The translations under genes and the position numbers were made by a program. From Zoogloeaceae bacterium (lineage in GTDB: Bacteria > Pseudomonadota > Gammaproteobacteria > Burkholderiales > Rhodocyclaceae), in contig JAIRPW010000021.1 in assembly GCA_031256795.1 (NCBI GenBank), positions 1-42,703 on the forward strand: 42,703 nt of DNA, given 5' to 3'. Within the stretch, counting starts at the first letter, position 1. Each line of letters starts with the position of its first letter. This document shows, one piece after another, positions 8,218 through 16,489 of the stretch. The notes beneath the pieces were generated by a model. The model did not search any database. It was given only the letters and a program-made list of their open reading frames with translations, and was not told where the DNA came from.

Positions 8218-10233
8218 TCATATTTCCTGAGGATCCACTTCCAGCTGCCAGCGCAATTGCCGCTTGCGCGGCAGCCCTTCCAGGGTAAGCCGCCACTGCG
8301 CCAGAAACGCTTGCAGGGCTGCGCGGGAAAAAGATTCAGTGAGCAGCTGCGCGCGCTCCAGGCGCATAACTTTCGCAAGGCGCATGGGAACGGGATCGTA
8401 AAGCATGACTTTTGCGTGCGCTTCGCTTTGGCTTTGTTCGCGCGCCGCGCGCAAGAAAGACAGCGCGTCCTCCATTTTCGGCGCTTCCGCGCGCAACAGC
8501 GCCTGATAGGAAAAAGGCGGGAAGCCCGCTGCCTGACGCTCTTGCAGCAAAACTTCCGCATAGCGCGTGTAGTCGTGCGCAACCAACGCTTGATACAAAG
8601 GATGCCGGGGATATTGGCTTTGGATCAGCACCTCCCCCGGCAGACTGGCGCGCCCGGCGCGTCCGGCTACCTGCATTAGCTGCGCGAACAAACGTTCCGG
8701 GGCGCGCCAGTCGGGCGCTACCAGAGCGGCGTCCGCCGAAAGTACGCCTACCAGCGTAAGCCGCGGGAAATCATGTCCCTTGGCCAGCATTTGTGTGCCG
8801 ACCAAAATATCCGCGTCGCCCTGGTGAATGCGTTCCAGCAGTTTTTCCCATTGCAGACGGCTTTTAATGGAATCCCGGTCGACTCGCGCGATTCGCGCTT
8901 CGGGGAAAAGTCCGCTCAGCGTCTCTTCCAGGCGTTGTGTGCCGCGTCCGAAGGGATGGACGTCCTGATTGCCGCAGACCGGGCAAGCGCGGGGAATGGC
9001 GGTTTCCAGCGCGCAGTGGTGACAGCGCAAACGCCGGTCCGCGAGATGCACGACGAGATTCGCCGCGCAGCGCGGGCACCCCGAAAGCCAGCCGCAAGCG
9101 GGGCACGCAAGCACCGGCGCGTAGCCGCGGCGATTCAGGAAAATCAGACTTTGTTCGCCGCGCGCGAGACGCTGGCGCAAAGCCTCCATCAGCGCGGGGC
9201 TTACCCCATCCGTCAGCCGGCATTGTCGCGTATCAATCAGGCGCACTGCGGGCAATTTGGCGCTTGTTATCGCGCGCTCCGGCAGCGTAAGCAGCCGATA
9301 ATGCCCTGTCCGCGCGCGCTGCCAGCTCTCCAGACTGGGTGTAGCGGATCCCAGCACAACAGGGATCGCGTATTCGCGCGCGCGCCAGATTGCCAAATCC
9401 CGCGCGGAGTAGCGCAGACCATCCTGCTGCCGGTACGAAGGATCGTGTTCCTCGTCTACCACAATCAGTCCCAGATCCGGCAAGGGCGCAAAGACTGAAA
9501 GGCGCGTGCCGACCACGATCCGCGCAGCGCCGGAAAAGGCCGCGCGCCAGACGCGCTCACGCGCCGCCGCGCCCAGGGCGCTATGCAAAAAAACCATTGG
9601 CACTTCAGGAAACCGCGCGCGCAAATGCCGTTCCAGCTGGGGCGTCAGGTTAATTTCCGGCACGAGCAGCAGCGCCTGCCGCCCGCGCGTGAGCGCCGAC
9701 GCGATAAGGCGCAAATAAATTTCTGTCTTGCCGCTGCCGGTAACGCCATAAAGCAGAAATGGCGCGTAGCCCTGACTCTCGGCCACGCCTTTGACGGCTT
9801 CGGCTTGCGCGGCGCTTAACTCTGGCAAAGCGGCGGGGGAACCTTTGGCATGAGCGGGGGAAACTCCCTTTTGCGGCGCGGTCTCAGATTTAGGGTTGCG
9901 GCTTTTCCGCAGCGGGATTTTTTTCAGCGCGGGCGGCAGCGCCTGGTGCAGGGTTTCGCCCAAAGGAGTTTGATAGTAGCGGCTGGCAAACGCGCACAAG
10001 CGGAAAAAATCAGGCGGCAGAGGCGGCAAATCGTCGTAGAGCGCGATCACGTCTTTTAGCTGCGGCTCCTTGACCGCGCTTTCTTCCGGCAGGGCAACGA
10101 CAATGCCGATTTTTTCCTTGTTGCCAAAAGGTACGCGCGCGCGCAATCCCACGCGCGGGCGCAGAGCGTCGTCCGCCCGGTAATCAAACAGGCGGGAAAG
10201 CGGCAAATCCAAAGCCAGACGGACAATAGGCAC
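8218..10233 (-). CDS. priA: primosomal protein N' (PriA helicase)
   Basis: PriA, 671 residues, recognises stalled forks and D-loops and reloads the replisome. Visible are the N-terminal DNA-binding domain, Walker A GVTGSGKT (163-170), the DEEH box, the zinc-binding cysteines interrupting the helicase core (CPAC, CPRC, CHHC and CPVC pairs, about 378-430), and helicase motifs V and VI (GTQMLAKGHDFP, QVAGRAGR). It is slightly shorter than the E. coli protein. The start is GTG at 10233, which gives the family N-terminus PIVRLALDLPLSRLFDY; there is no clear Shine-Dalgarno, which suggests low expression. The upstream region holds the DnaA-box cluster. Confidence 0.97.
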   Translation of the reverse strand: MPIVRLALDLPLSRLFDYRADDALRPRVGLRARVPFGNKEKIGIVVALPEESAVKEPQLKDVIALYDDLPPLPPDFFRLCAFASRYYQTPLGETLHQALPPALKKIPLRKSRNPKSETAPQKGVSPAHAKGSPAALPELSAAQAEAVKGVAESQGYAPFLLYGVTGSGKTEIYLRLIASALTRGRQALLLVPEINLTPQLERHLRARFPEVPMVFLHSALGAAARERVWRAAFSGAARIVVGTRLSVFAPLPDLGLIVVDEEHDPSYRQQDGLRYSARDLAIWRAREYAIPVVLGSATPSLESWQRARTGHYRLLTLPERAITSAKLPAVRLIDTRQCRLTDGVSPALMEALRQRLARGEQSLIFLNRRGYAPVLACPACGWLSGCPRCAANLVVHLADRRLRCHHCALETAIPRACPVCGNQDVHPFGRGTQRLEETLSGLFPEARIARVDRDSIKSRLQWEKLLERIHQGDADILVGTQMLAKGHDFPRLTLVGVLSADAALVAPDWRAPERLFAQLMQVAGRAGRASLPGEVLIQSQYPRHPLYQALVAHDYTRYAEVLLQERQAAGFPPFSYQALLRAEAPKMEDALSFLRAAREQSQSEAHAKVMLYDPVPMRLAKVMRLERAQLLTESFSRAALQAFLAQWRLTLEGLPRKRQLRWQLEVDPQEI

Positions 10234-10341
10234 GGTAAAGGACAGTTACGGCAAAAAGAAAACGAGGCGCAGTTAGCGCGTTATTTTCCGGTAATTTCTT
10301 GAAAAATACGCTAACTAATTCTAAATAGGGAATTTTGCGGC

Positions 10342-10377
10342 GTTATCCACAAAAACTGTGGATAACTTTGTGGACAA
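10342..10377. promoter_or_regulatory. cluster of three DnaA-box matches, two in a perfect inverted pair
   Basis: TTATCCACA (10343-10351) and TGTGGATAA (10357-10365) both match the strict DnaA box TTATNCACA and face each other across 5 bases; the palindrome arms extend to 10 bp (10342-10351 with 10357-10366). A third site, TGTGGACAA (10369-10377), differs from consensus at one base. The cluster is beside an AT-rich stretch (10436-10530). It could be a replication origin or a DnaA-responsive operator for priA. Confidence 0.75.
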
Positions 10378-10603
10378 GCCCTGAAAAATGCGCATAACTC
10401 CTTTGCGCGAAAAAGATTTCCTTGCCGCGCCCTAAAATTGTACATGCATTTTATATAAAGAAAACAATAACTTATAACAAGCTATCGTTTGTCAATCTTT
10501 TTCTTTCGGGAAAATAAATTTTTGAAGGAAAGTGTTTATAGTTTGCGCCGATTTTTCCGCGCGCAGCCATTCTTTCGGCATTTATGTTTGCTTTAAGATA
10601 CAT
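10378..10603. other. AT-rich non-coding region between priA and the pilus operon
   Basis: No credible gene lies here. Bases 10436-10530 are strikingly AT-rich for this DNA. A perfect TTGACA reads on the minus strand at 10495-10490, toward priA, followed by A/T-rich elements (TTATAA and, further on, TATATAAAAT) that could be -10 boxes, though spacing is not ideal. With the DnaA boxes next to it, the stretch could also be a DNA-unwinding element. A short plus-strand frame starting at 10532 overlaps the pseudopilin gene and is not supported. Confidence 0.5.
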
Positions 10604-11239
10604 TCATTGCTTCCCTCTACCCGCCGCCAGCAGGTGAAAAAAGAGAGTCGGGCGGGACAGCCAAAGCACCTGATCATCGAATTCCCGGTCGGGAGCGCCG
10701 TATTGATATTGTCCGTCCTGCACGGCGTTTTTGCCGTCCGCCCGGCCATTTGCCCCCAGGCTCATCAACACGAATACCGGCGCTTCCTCTGCCGTCGTTA
10801 ATTTTTCGCCGTGCCTGTTCTGCACCTGCATAGGGTCAGAAAAATCCGTATCCAGGCGGATTGGAGCGCCCGGATTGGCAAAATGCCGGTCTACGCGATA
10901 CCGCCAGGGGCGTCCCCAGGGATCGCGCCCTTCCGCAAGCCCAAGCGTCACAAAAGGCAGGCCGCCCTCCGCGCTCGCGCCATCACAAGAGGCGGACGCC
11001 AGACCATCGCCCGTAACATCAGGGCAAGGCAAGACTCCGCGCAGCGCGGCAAATCCCAGCAAAGCCGCGCGAATCGCCAGCATCTCTTCCGCCGCCAGCT
11101 TCGACGTCCGCGCCTCGCGCTCCGCGGCCATCGGGAGCGCGAAACGACCAATCAGCAACGTCAAAATCAACAGCGTTACCGCCATTTCAATCAGAGTAAA
11201 TCCCGCGCCCTTGTCAGAACCAGGCCGACCACGCTTCAT
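10604..11239 (-). CDS. type IV pilin-like protein (pseudopilin)
   Basis: A 211-residue prepilin. The leader ends MKRGRPGSDKGAG, and prepilin peptidase would cut at G13/F14 before FTLIEMAVTLLILTLLIG, with the conserved Glu at mature position 5. After the helix come ALLGFAA, LPCPD (70-74) and DPWGRPWRYRV, a pattern shared with the larger protein encoded just upstream. The frame extends to 11413, but ATG at 11239 is chosen because it overlaps the preceding stop (ATGA) and starts a proper prepilin leader. It is the last gene of the MSHA-like operon and may be a minor pilin; a major pilin gene is not visible in this window. Confidence 0.85.
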   Translation of the reverse strand: MKRGRPGSDKGAGFTLIEMAVTLLILTLLIGRFALPMAAEREARTSKLAAEEMLAIRAALLGFAALRGVLPCPDVTGDGLASASCDGASAEGGLPFVTLGLAEGRDPWGRPWRYRVDRHFANPGAPIRLDTDFSDPMQVQNRHGEKLTTAEEAPVFVLMSLGANGRADGKNAVQDGQYQYGAPDREFDDQVLWLSRPTLFFHLLAAGRGKQ

Positions 11240-12993
11240 GCCGCATCTCCCCAAAAGCGCCGCTCGCGCAAAACCGCGCGGCAGATTTCCTTTCCGGATT
11301 GCTTTGGACAGCGCGCCGCCCGCCAGCGCGCGGCGGCAGTAAATGCCGCGCAGCCCGAAAGCAGAGTTTCCTCTTCCGCGCACTCCCGCCCCGCCTCCGC
11401 GCATTGCCGCCATCGCGCCGCTTTGCTTCGGCAGTCTTGCGCGCCGCAGTGCGGAACCAGGCGAAACTGTCCGCCGCCCTCGCCGTCCGCGTCATAGGCA
11501 ATGCAGGCGATTTCGTCGTTGCCCGCCGCCTCCAGGATTCGCCCGCCATTTTTTACGCTGACCGCGTTTTGTCCCTCCAGATACTGCGCGGCGTCCATGC
11601 GCAAATTTCCTTCCCGCCGCTGTTCCGGCAGGGCGGCGCCCGCAAAGATTACCGCCGCCGCATAAAAGTGGCCGTGCACCAAAAGACAGGCCTCCGGCGT
11701 CGCGGCGCAATTCGGAGGCGGCGCGTCAGGCGGCGTCGCGCCCGGAGAAAATCCCGGCGCGACCAGATAGAAAAAATGATCCTTCCATTTATCCCACCAA
11801 CCGTGCTGGCTGTTGTCCTCGTTGATCGGCCCGGCTGCCGCCGTCCATTCAGGACAGCGGCTCTTGATCAGCAAGCGGCAAGCGGAATGCGTAAGGTTGC
11901 TTGCGGGACAGTCGGAAAAACCTGACAAATCCGCCGCCAGCGTCTGGATGCTGCGTCCGGCAGAATAGGGCGGTCGTCCCGCGAGACGGTTTTTCGCGTC
12001 CGCCAAACGGTCAAAGTGGAAAGTTTCCGGCGCGGACGCCGTCAACTCCAGCGGCGCGGCCCAGGGCAGCCGCGCCCGCGTATTTGCCGCGCCAAAACGC
12101 ATCAGGCAGACAGCCAGGCGCTGCGCGATCGCACGCTCTTCCTTTGCCGCCGTTCCCGGCGCGAAATCCGCGCTTGTGGCAAAAAAGTCCGCCGCTCCCC
12201 AGCGTTCGCTTTGCCGCGCTTCCCATTCCGCGCGGCTGATCCAGAGCAGACGGTCATTGCCCGCGCCCGCGTTCCCCTCTTCCGGCAGGGCAAGACGGGT
12301 AACCCCTTCCGCTTCCGCGCCGACTCCGTCTTGCGTAAGGCTTTCCAGAAACTGCCGCGCCTCATAATCCAGGCGGCATTCCCCTTCCTCCGCCTTTGCG
12401 CCGCGCGTTTGCCGAGAGAACGCGGAAAATACAGGCGTCCCCGGCGCGAACAAAACCGCGACCGCGTCTTTGTCCAAAACCGTTTGACCATCCGCCGCCA
12501 GAATCTCAATCAGTCCGGACGTATCGGGATTGAGCAAATCTCCCTTGGGCGAAGCCTTATGCCCCCCGGAAACGAGATACCACAGGCATTCAGAGACGCC
12601 GTCGCGCGGCGGCGTAAGGCCAAGACTGCGCCAGGGGAAATGTCCCAGGGCGCTCACGCCCTTGCCGCCGCACGTTCCCGCCTCCGCGCCTTCCTTGCCC
12701 AGCGCGGTCATGCCTCCCATATCTGGGCAAGGCAAAAACCCCGGCGGAAATCCCGCCCGCGCGGCGCGACTTTCGGGGTAAGCCGCCGCGTAACCCAAAA
12801 GCGCTTCCTTTGCCAGCGCAAGTGATCGCGCTGCCGCCTGTTCCCGCGCTACCCGCAGTTTTCCGCCTGCCGTCCGCTCCTGCCAAAGTTTCCAGGAAAG
12901 GCCGCCCAGCAATAAAAAAAACACAATGAGCAGCAAGGCGGCGCCTTGCTGGCGTTTGGCGTACAGGCAACAAAACAGGGGCGATCGCGTCAT
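11236..12993 (-). CDS. large PilX/GspK-like minor pilin candidate
   Basis: A 585-residue protein starting MTRSPLFCCLYAKRQQG then the hydrophobic helix AALLLIVFFLLLGGLSW (18-34). G17/A18 could be a prepilin peptidase site, but position 5 of the mature part is not Glu, as in GspK/PilX-type tip pilins. The N-terminal domain has ALLGYAA and LPCPD (87-91), like the pseudopilin downstream. The remainder is a long Cys-rich exported region (for example CPASNLTHSACRLL, CGAQDC, CRSK) that could form disulphides. It resembles, from memory, large proteins encoded in betaproteobacterial pilus-like loci; no precise function is known to me. ATG at 12993 overlaps the previous stop by 4 bases; the 36 codons upstream of it are rejected. 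Confidence 0.7.
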   Translation of the reverse strand: MTRSPLFCCLYAKRQQGAALLLIVFFLLLGGLSWKLWQERTAGGKLRVAREQAAARSLALAKEALLGYAAAYPESRAARAGFPPGFLPCPDMGGMTALGKEGAEAGTCGGKGVSALGHFPWRSLGLTPPRDGVSECLWYLVSGGHKASPKGDLLNPDTSGLIEILAADGQTVLDKDAVAVLFAPGTPVFSAFSRQTRGAKAEEGECRLDYEARQFLESLTQDGVGAEAEGVTRLALPEEGNAGAGNDRLLWISRAEWEARQSERWGAADFFATSADFAPGTAAKEERAIAQRLAVCLMRFGAANTRARLPWAAPLELTASAPETFHFDRLADAKNRLAGRPPYSAGRSIQTLAADLSGFSDCPASNLTHSACRLLIKSRCPEWTAAAGPINEDNSQHGWWDKWKDHFFYLVAPGFSPGATPPDAPPPNCAATPEACLLVHGHFYAAAVIFAGAALPEQRREGNLRMDAAQYLEGQNAVSVKNGGRILEAAGNDEIACIAYDADGEGGGQFRLVPHCGAQDCRSKAARWRQCAEAGRECAEEETLLSGCAAFTAAARWRAARCPKQSGKEICRAVLRERRFWGDAA

Positions 12994-13847
12994 GGTTTTT
13001 CTCGCCGCACAATTTCCCCGCCGCGCAGCAGGTCTCGCGTCGCGCCGCCCACTTCGCCGCTTTCTTCTCCCCTGATCCGCGCATACGCGCCGTTTTTCCA
13101 CACCAGCGCGTCTTTGACGCCGGAGCGGCTAATTCGTCCCTGCCAGCGGCTGTCCGCATTCAGCGCGTGCCGCGCCTGATCCCGCAGACGACGTTCTTCC
13201 GGCGTGAAAAAAATCCGCCCGAATGACGGCGCAGTCTGCGGGTTTACGCGCGCGGGCGCGGCGTTTCGCGCGGAATCCCGCGCCCGGTCCAGGCGGAGAA
13301 ATTCCTCTGGCAAACGCGCGTATTGCCAAGATACGCGGCAGGAAACCGCGAGCGTTTCGTTTTCCGCTTCGTCCTGTTCCGAACTCTCCCTGCGGAAAGC
13401 GCAGCGCTCCACGCCCAGAGGCGGCGGATTGGACAAGACGGCGTTCCAGTTCGTCTCCATCTCCAGAAGCGCCGCCGCGGCTTCCGGTATATGCCATGCC
13501 CGCCAGTAGAGCGTCTGCGCGCCGCGCGTTATGCCAGACTCTTCTTGTGTTTCCAGGGGAGCTTCCGCCTGAAAGTCTTTAGGCGTCATGCTTGCGAACA
13601 CGCGATCCGGAAACTGAAAATCCGGATGCTGCGCCAGACCCTGCCGTTTGCGCGCCGCCAATGCCGCCAATAAACGCTCCGCTTCTTCCGGGGAAGACCG
13701 CGCCTGTTCTTTCGCCCGCAATAAAAGCAGACGCGCCTCGCTTCGTGATTTTTCCTCCCAACGGCGCGTCATGGAGCCATGGGCAAGATAGAGGACAACA
13801 AAACCCGCAAAGAGCAAAAGCGCGGTCAGCGCGGCGGCTTTTCTCAT
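12990..13847 (-). CDS. single-pass membrane protein of the pilus operon, unclassified
   Basis: A 285-residue protein with one N-terminal membrane helix (about 4-24, AALTALLLFAGFVVLYL), then a charged helical stretch and a periplasmic part. The C-terminal third has RIFFTPEERRLRDQ followed by WQGRISRSG and VWKNGAYARI. This FTPEER plus GRISRSG...VWxNG arrangement recalls short proteins of other betaproteobacterial pilus-like loci and, more loosely, MshK or PilP-type periplasmic modules. That assignment is from memory and tentative. Both ends overlap the neighbours by 4 bases (ATGA), so it is translated with the machine components. Confidence 0.6.
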   Translation of the reverse strand: MRKAAALTALLLFAGFVVLYLAHGSMTRRWEEKSRSEARLLLLRAKEQARSSPEEAERLLAALAARKRQGLAQHPDFQFPDRVFASMTPKDFQAEAPLETQEESGITRGAQTLYWRAWHIPEAAAALLEMETNWNAVLSNPPPLGVERCAFRRESSEQDEAENETLAVSCRVSWQYARLPEEFLRLDRARDSARNAAPARVNPQTAPSFGRIFFTPEERRLRDQARHALNADSRWQGRISRSGVKDALVWKNGAYARIRGEESGEVGGATRDLLRGGEIVRREKP

Positions 13848-15223
13848 TCCGCCCCCCGCTGTTTGGCAAAAGAGGCCTCATTCGGCGCGGCTGCCAAGCG
13901 AAATCGTACCGCGCCTTCTTTTTCGGCTTCGAGAATTTCCGCTTTCCAGCCTTCCCGCTGTGCCGCGCGAACATACGCGCGCGCAAAGGTTTCTTCCGCC
14001 GTTTCTGGCGTCAATGCGCCGGAAATCATGAGGCTTTGGCTTGCCGTCTCCCATTCCAGCGCCGTTAATTCCAGTTCAGGAAAGCGATCGCAGAGCGCGG
14101 AAAAACGGTGCAGAACTACAATCATCCGCGCCAAAGAGGCTTCAGAACCGGGATCCGGCAGCAATCGCAGCCAGTCGCGCAACCGATCCGCGTTTTGCGC
14201 GCTGAAGTCTGTTGCCGTTTCCCGCGCGGTTTGTTCCAGCGCCGCGATTTCCGCGTTCAGGCGCGCGGTCTCTTTGGCGAAGCGTTCTCCTTCCCGCCAA
14301 AACCAGGCTCCAGACACAAGCCCTGCCGCGCAGAGAAGCGCGCCCAAAGACAGCAGAAGTTTTTTTTGAACGGGCAGCGCCGCTCCCCGGCAAAGATCGG
14401 CGGGCGCGTAATGCGTCCGGGGAGGCCGCGCCGCCAGCTGCCGCGCGAACCACAAGGGGGTTGGCTCCTCCGAAACGAGAAACGGGACTTCCGCGCGCGG
14501 AAAACGCTCGCGGAACAGAATTTCTTCTTCGGCGGCGCGCGGGAAAAGCGGCGCGATAGGCAAAGGCTGCGGCGCGGCCAGATTCTGCCGCCGGAAATAC
14601 GCGCCAAGACGCTCGGTTTCTTCCACGATCAATTGTCCACGCGCCGCGCCCGGCGCGGTTATGGAGAGGCGCAGCAGCCGAGAAAACCGCGCTACCCCTC
14701 GCAAAGCCAGAGTTTGCCGTAAATGCGCGCCATGCAAAGTTAAAAGCAAAGCGGAGGTTTCCGGCGCGTTGGCGGCCAATAGCTGCGGCGCGGCGTAAAT
14801 TCCCAAACAGGGCTTGGCCCGGCGAACCCAGCGTTCCAGCCAAAGGGCGGGCAAACTTGAAAAAAATATCTCCTCGTTTTTCTCCCTTCCTCGTCCGAGC
14901 GGCTGCGCCATAACATAGGGCGTGCCTGGAAAAAATTGTCTGGATTTTCGCGCGACGACCCGCGCGCGCTCCCTTCCAGAAAGCCGGGGCAGACGTTCCA
15001 CGCGAAAGTCGCCGTCAGGCAGGTTGGCGAGGATGCGCAAAGGAATTTCCGCGCACGCTTCACGCCAGCGGGCAAAACGCGCTTCGCCCGCCTCCTCTTG
15101 CGCAAAGACCGTGATTTCTTCCGCAACGCCGCGCCGGACGCGAAACAGCGTCGCGCTCTCCTCCTCTACCCACAGAATGCCGCACGCGCCGCGCCAATCT
15201 TTTTCGTTCGTAAAATCCGTCAT
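13844..15223 (-). CDS. PilM/PilN-like (MshI/GspL-type) inner-membrane assembly protein
   Basis: A 459-residue protein. Residues 1 to about 290 are cytoplasmic and read like a divergent actin-fold PilM/GspL domain. A membrane helix follows (about 297-315, LLLSLGALLCAAGLVSGAWFW), then a coiled coil (RFAKETARLNAEIAALEQTA) and a PilN/PilO-like periplasmic domain. In pilus and type II systems such proteins link the ATPase and platform to the periplasmic collar. The position directly after the platform gene fits. ATG at 15223, just past the preceding TGA (15227-15225), is preferred to the upstream 15253; the 3' end overlaps the next gene by 4 bases. Sequence identity is low, so the class is inferred from layout. 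Confidence 0.65.
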   Translation of the reverse strand: MTDFTNEKDWRGACGILWVEEESATLFRVRRGVAEEITVFAQEEAGEARFARWREACAEIPLRILANLPDGDFRVERLPRLSGRERARVVARKSRQFFPGTPYVMAQPLGRGREKNEEIFFSSLPALWLERWVRRAKPCLGIYAAPQLLAANAPETSALLLTLHGAHLRQTLALRGVARFSRLLRLSITAPGAARGQLIVEETERLGAYFRRQNLAAPQPLPIAPLFPRAAEEEILFRERFPRAEVPFLVSEEPTPLWFARQLAARPPRTHYAPADLCRGAALPVQKKLLLSLGALLCAAGLVSGAWFWREGERFAKETARLNAEIAALEQTARETATDFSAQNADRLRDWLRLLPDPGSEASLARMIVVLHRFSALCDRFPELELTALEWETASQSLMISGALTPETAEETFARAYVRAAQREGWKAEILEAEKEGAVRFRLAAAPNEASFAKQRGAE

Positions 15224-15224
15224 C

Positions 15225-16457
15225 TCAAAATCCCGCCTGAGCAGCCACGTCATACACGGGGCCGATTACCGCCCAAATGACCCAGCCCAGAAGCAGACCC
15301 AAAAGCACGGTCAGCGACGGCTCCAGAACGCTTTCCAGACGCTCGGCGGATTCTTCCACCGAGCGCGTATAAAAATGACGGATGGACAGGAGCGCGCGAT
15401 CCAGCGCGCCGGTTGTTTCGCCTACGCGCAGCATTCGCAGCGCAAAAGCGGGGAAAATCCCGCTTGCGGAAAACGCCGCGCTCACCGCGTGTCCCGCGCG
15501 GATATCCGCCTCGGCCCGAACCAAAACTTCGGCAATGGCGCGATTTCCGGCTACGTCGCGCGTCATGGCAAGCGCTTCCAGAACGGATACGCCAGAAGCG
15601 TACAAAAGAGCAAACGCTCCAGAAAAACGGGCGAGGGCAATTTTCCTGACGGCGTCGCCCACGACCGGAAGACGGAACAAGGCGGCGTCCCGGAAAAGCC
15701 GCAGCGCCGGAAAAAAAGACGGCGGCGCAACACAAACCGCCGCGAACGACGCCATGCCCAGAAGCAAAAACGGCCATGCCGCGCCCACAAAATCCGCGAC
15801 GAAAAACAAGGCTTGCGTCTGCCAGGGGAGAATTCCGCCCATGTTCACGAAAAAGACTTTCAGCTGCGGCACAAGATACAAAAACAAAAACAGGGTGGCC
15901 GCGAAAATCACAGCCAGTACAAAAGCCGGATAAAGGAAAAGCCGCCGCGCGCGCCGCGCCAAATCGTCTTCCCAGGCCAATTCGCCGATTAAATGCGCAA
16001 CCGCTTCTTCCAGACGCCCGGCCGTCTCGCCCGCGTGAATCAAGCGGGTGAATACCGGGCGGAAATGCGCCTCTTCTTTTTGCATGGCTTCCGATAAAGA
16101 GCGTCCGGCGCGAATTTCTTCGGCCAGCGCGGCGAGAATAACGCCCAGGCGCGCTTCCCTCCCGCGCGTCTGTCCGCGCGCGTCGGCCAGGTCCGAAAGG
16201 ATTTCCTGCAAAGGCACGCCCGCCGCAAGCAGTTCCCTGAATTGCGTCCAGAAAAAAAGCCACTCCCGGCGAGAAGGTTCGCCGCGCCCCCGCGCTTTTC
16301 CGCTCGCCGCTTTCCCCGCGTTTTCGCGCTCTTGCGCGTCAATGAGATACAGTCCCCGCGCGGTCAGCCGCGCGTCCAGATCGTCTTGCGAAAGCGCGAC
16401 AATTTCTCCGCGCACGCGCGCGCCGCTCTGATCAATGGCACGATAGGCATACCGCAC
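15225..16457 (-). CDS. GspF/PilC/MshG-type platform protein
   Basis: A 410-residue inner-membrane platform protein with two T2SSF domains. The N-terminal MRYAYRAIDQSGARVRGEI segment is typical, the first helical domain has TRLIHAGETAGRLEEAV, and the second repeats the motif as LRVGETTGALDRALLSI. Three membrane helices are visible (about 170-195, 215-240 and the C-terminal LEPSLTVLLGLLLGWVIWAVIGPVY). It would couple the ATPase to pilin assembly. The start is GTG at 16457, preceded by a GGGGA ribosome site. Confidence 0.92.
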   Translation of the reverse strand: MRYAYRAIDQSGARVRGEIVALSQDDLDARLTARGLYLIDAQERENAGKAASGKARGRGEPSRREWLFFWTQFRELLAAGVPLQEILSDLADARGQTRGREARLGVILAALAEEIRAGRSLSEAMQKEEAHFRPVFTRLIHAGETAGRLEEAVAHLIGELAWEDDLARRARRLFLYPAFVLAVIFAATLFLFLYLVPQLKVFFVNMGGILPWQTQALFFVADFVGAAWPFLLLGMASFAAVCVAPPSFFPALRLFRDAALFRLPVVGDAVRKIALARFSGAFALLYASGVSVLEALAMTRDVAGNRAIAEVLVRAEADIRAGHAVSAAFSASGIFPAFALRMLRVGETTGALDRALLSIRHFYTRSVEESAERLESVLEPSLTVLLGLLLGWVIWAVIGPVYDVAAQAGF

Positions 16458-16489
16458 GCTGTCCCCTTTTCCTGTTCCGCCCCGCGCCT

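Noticed and set aside
10532-10801. plus-strand frame at the end of the AT-rich region
   Set aside because: Overlaps the pseudopilin gene on the other strand, no ribosome site, no recognisable motif.
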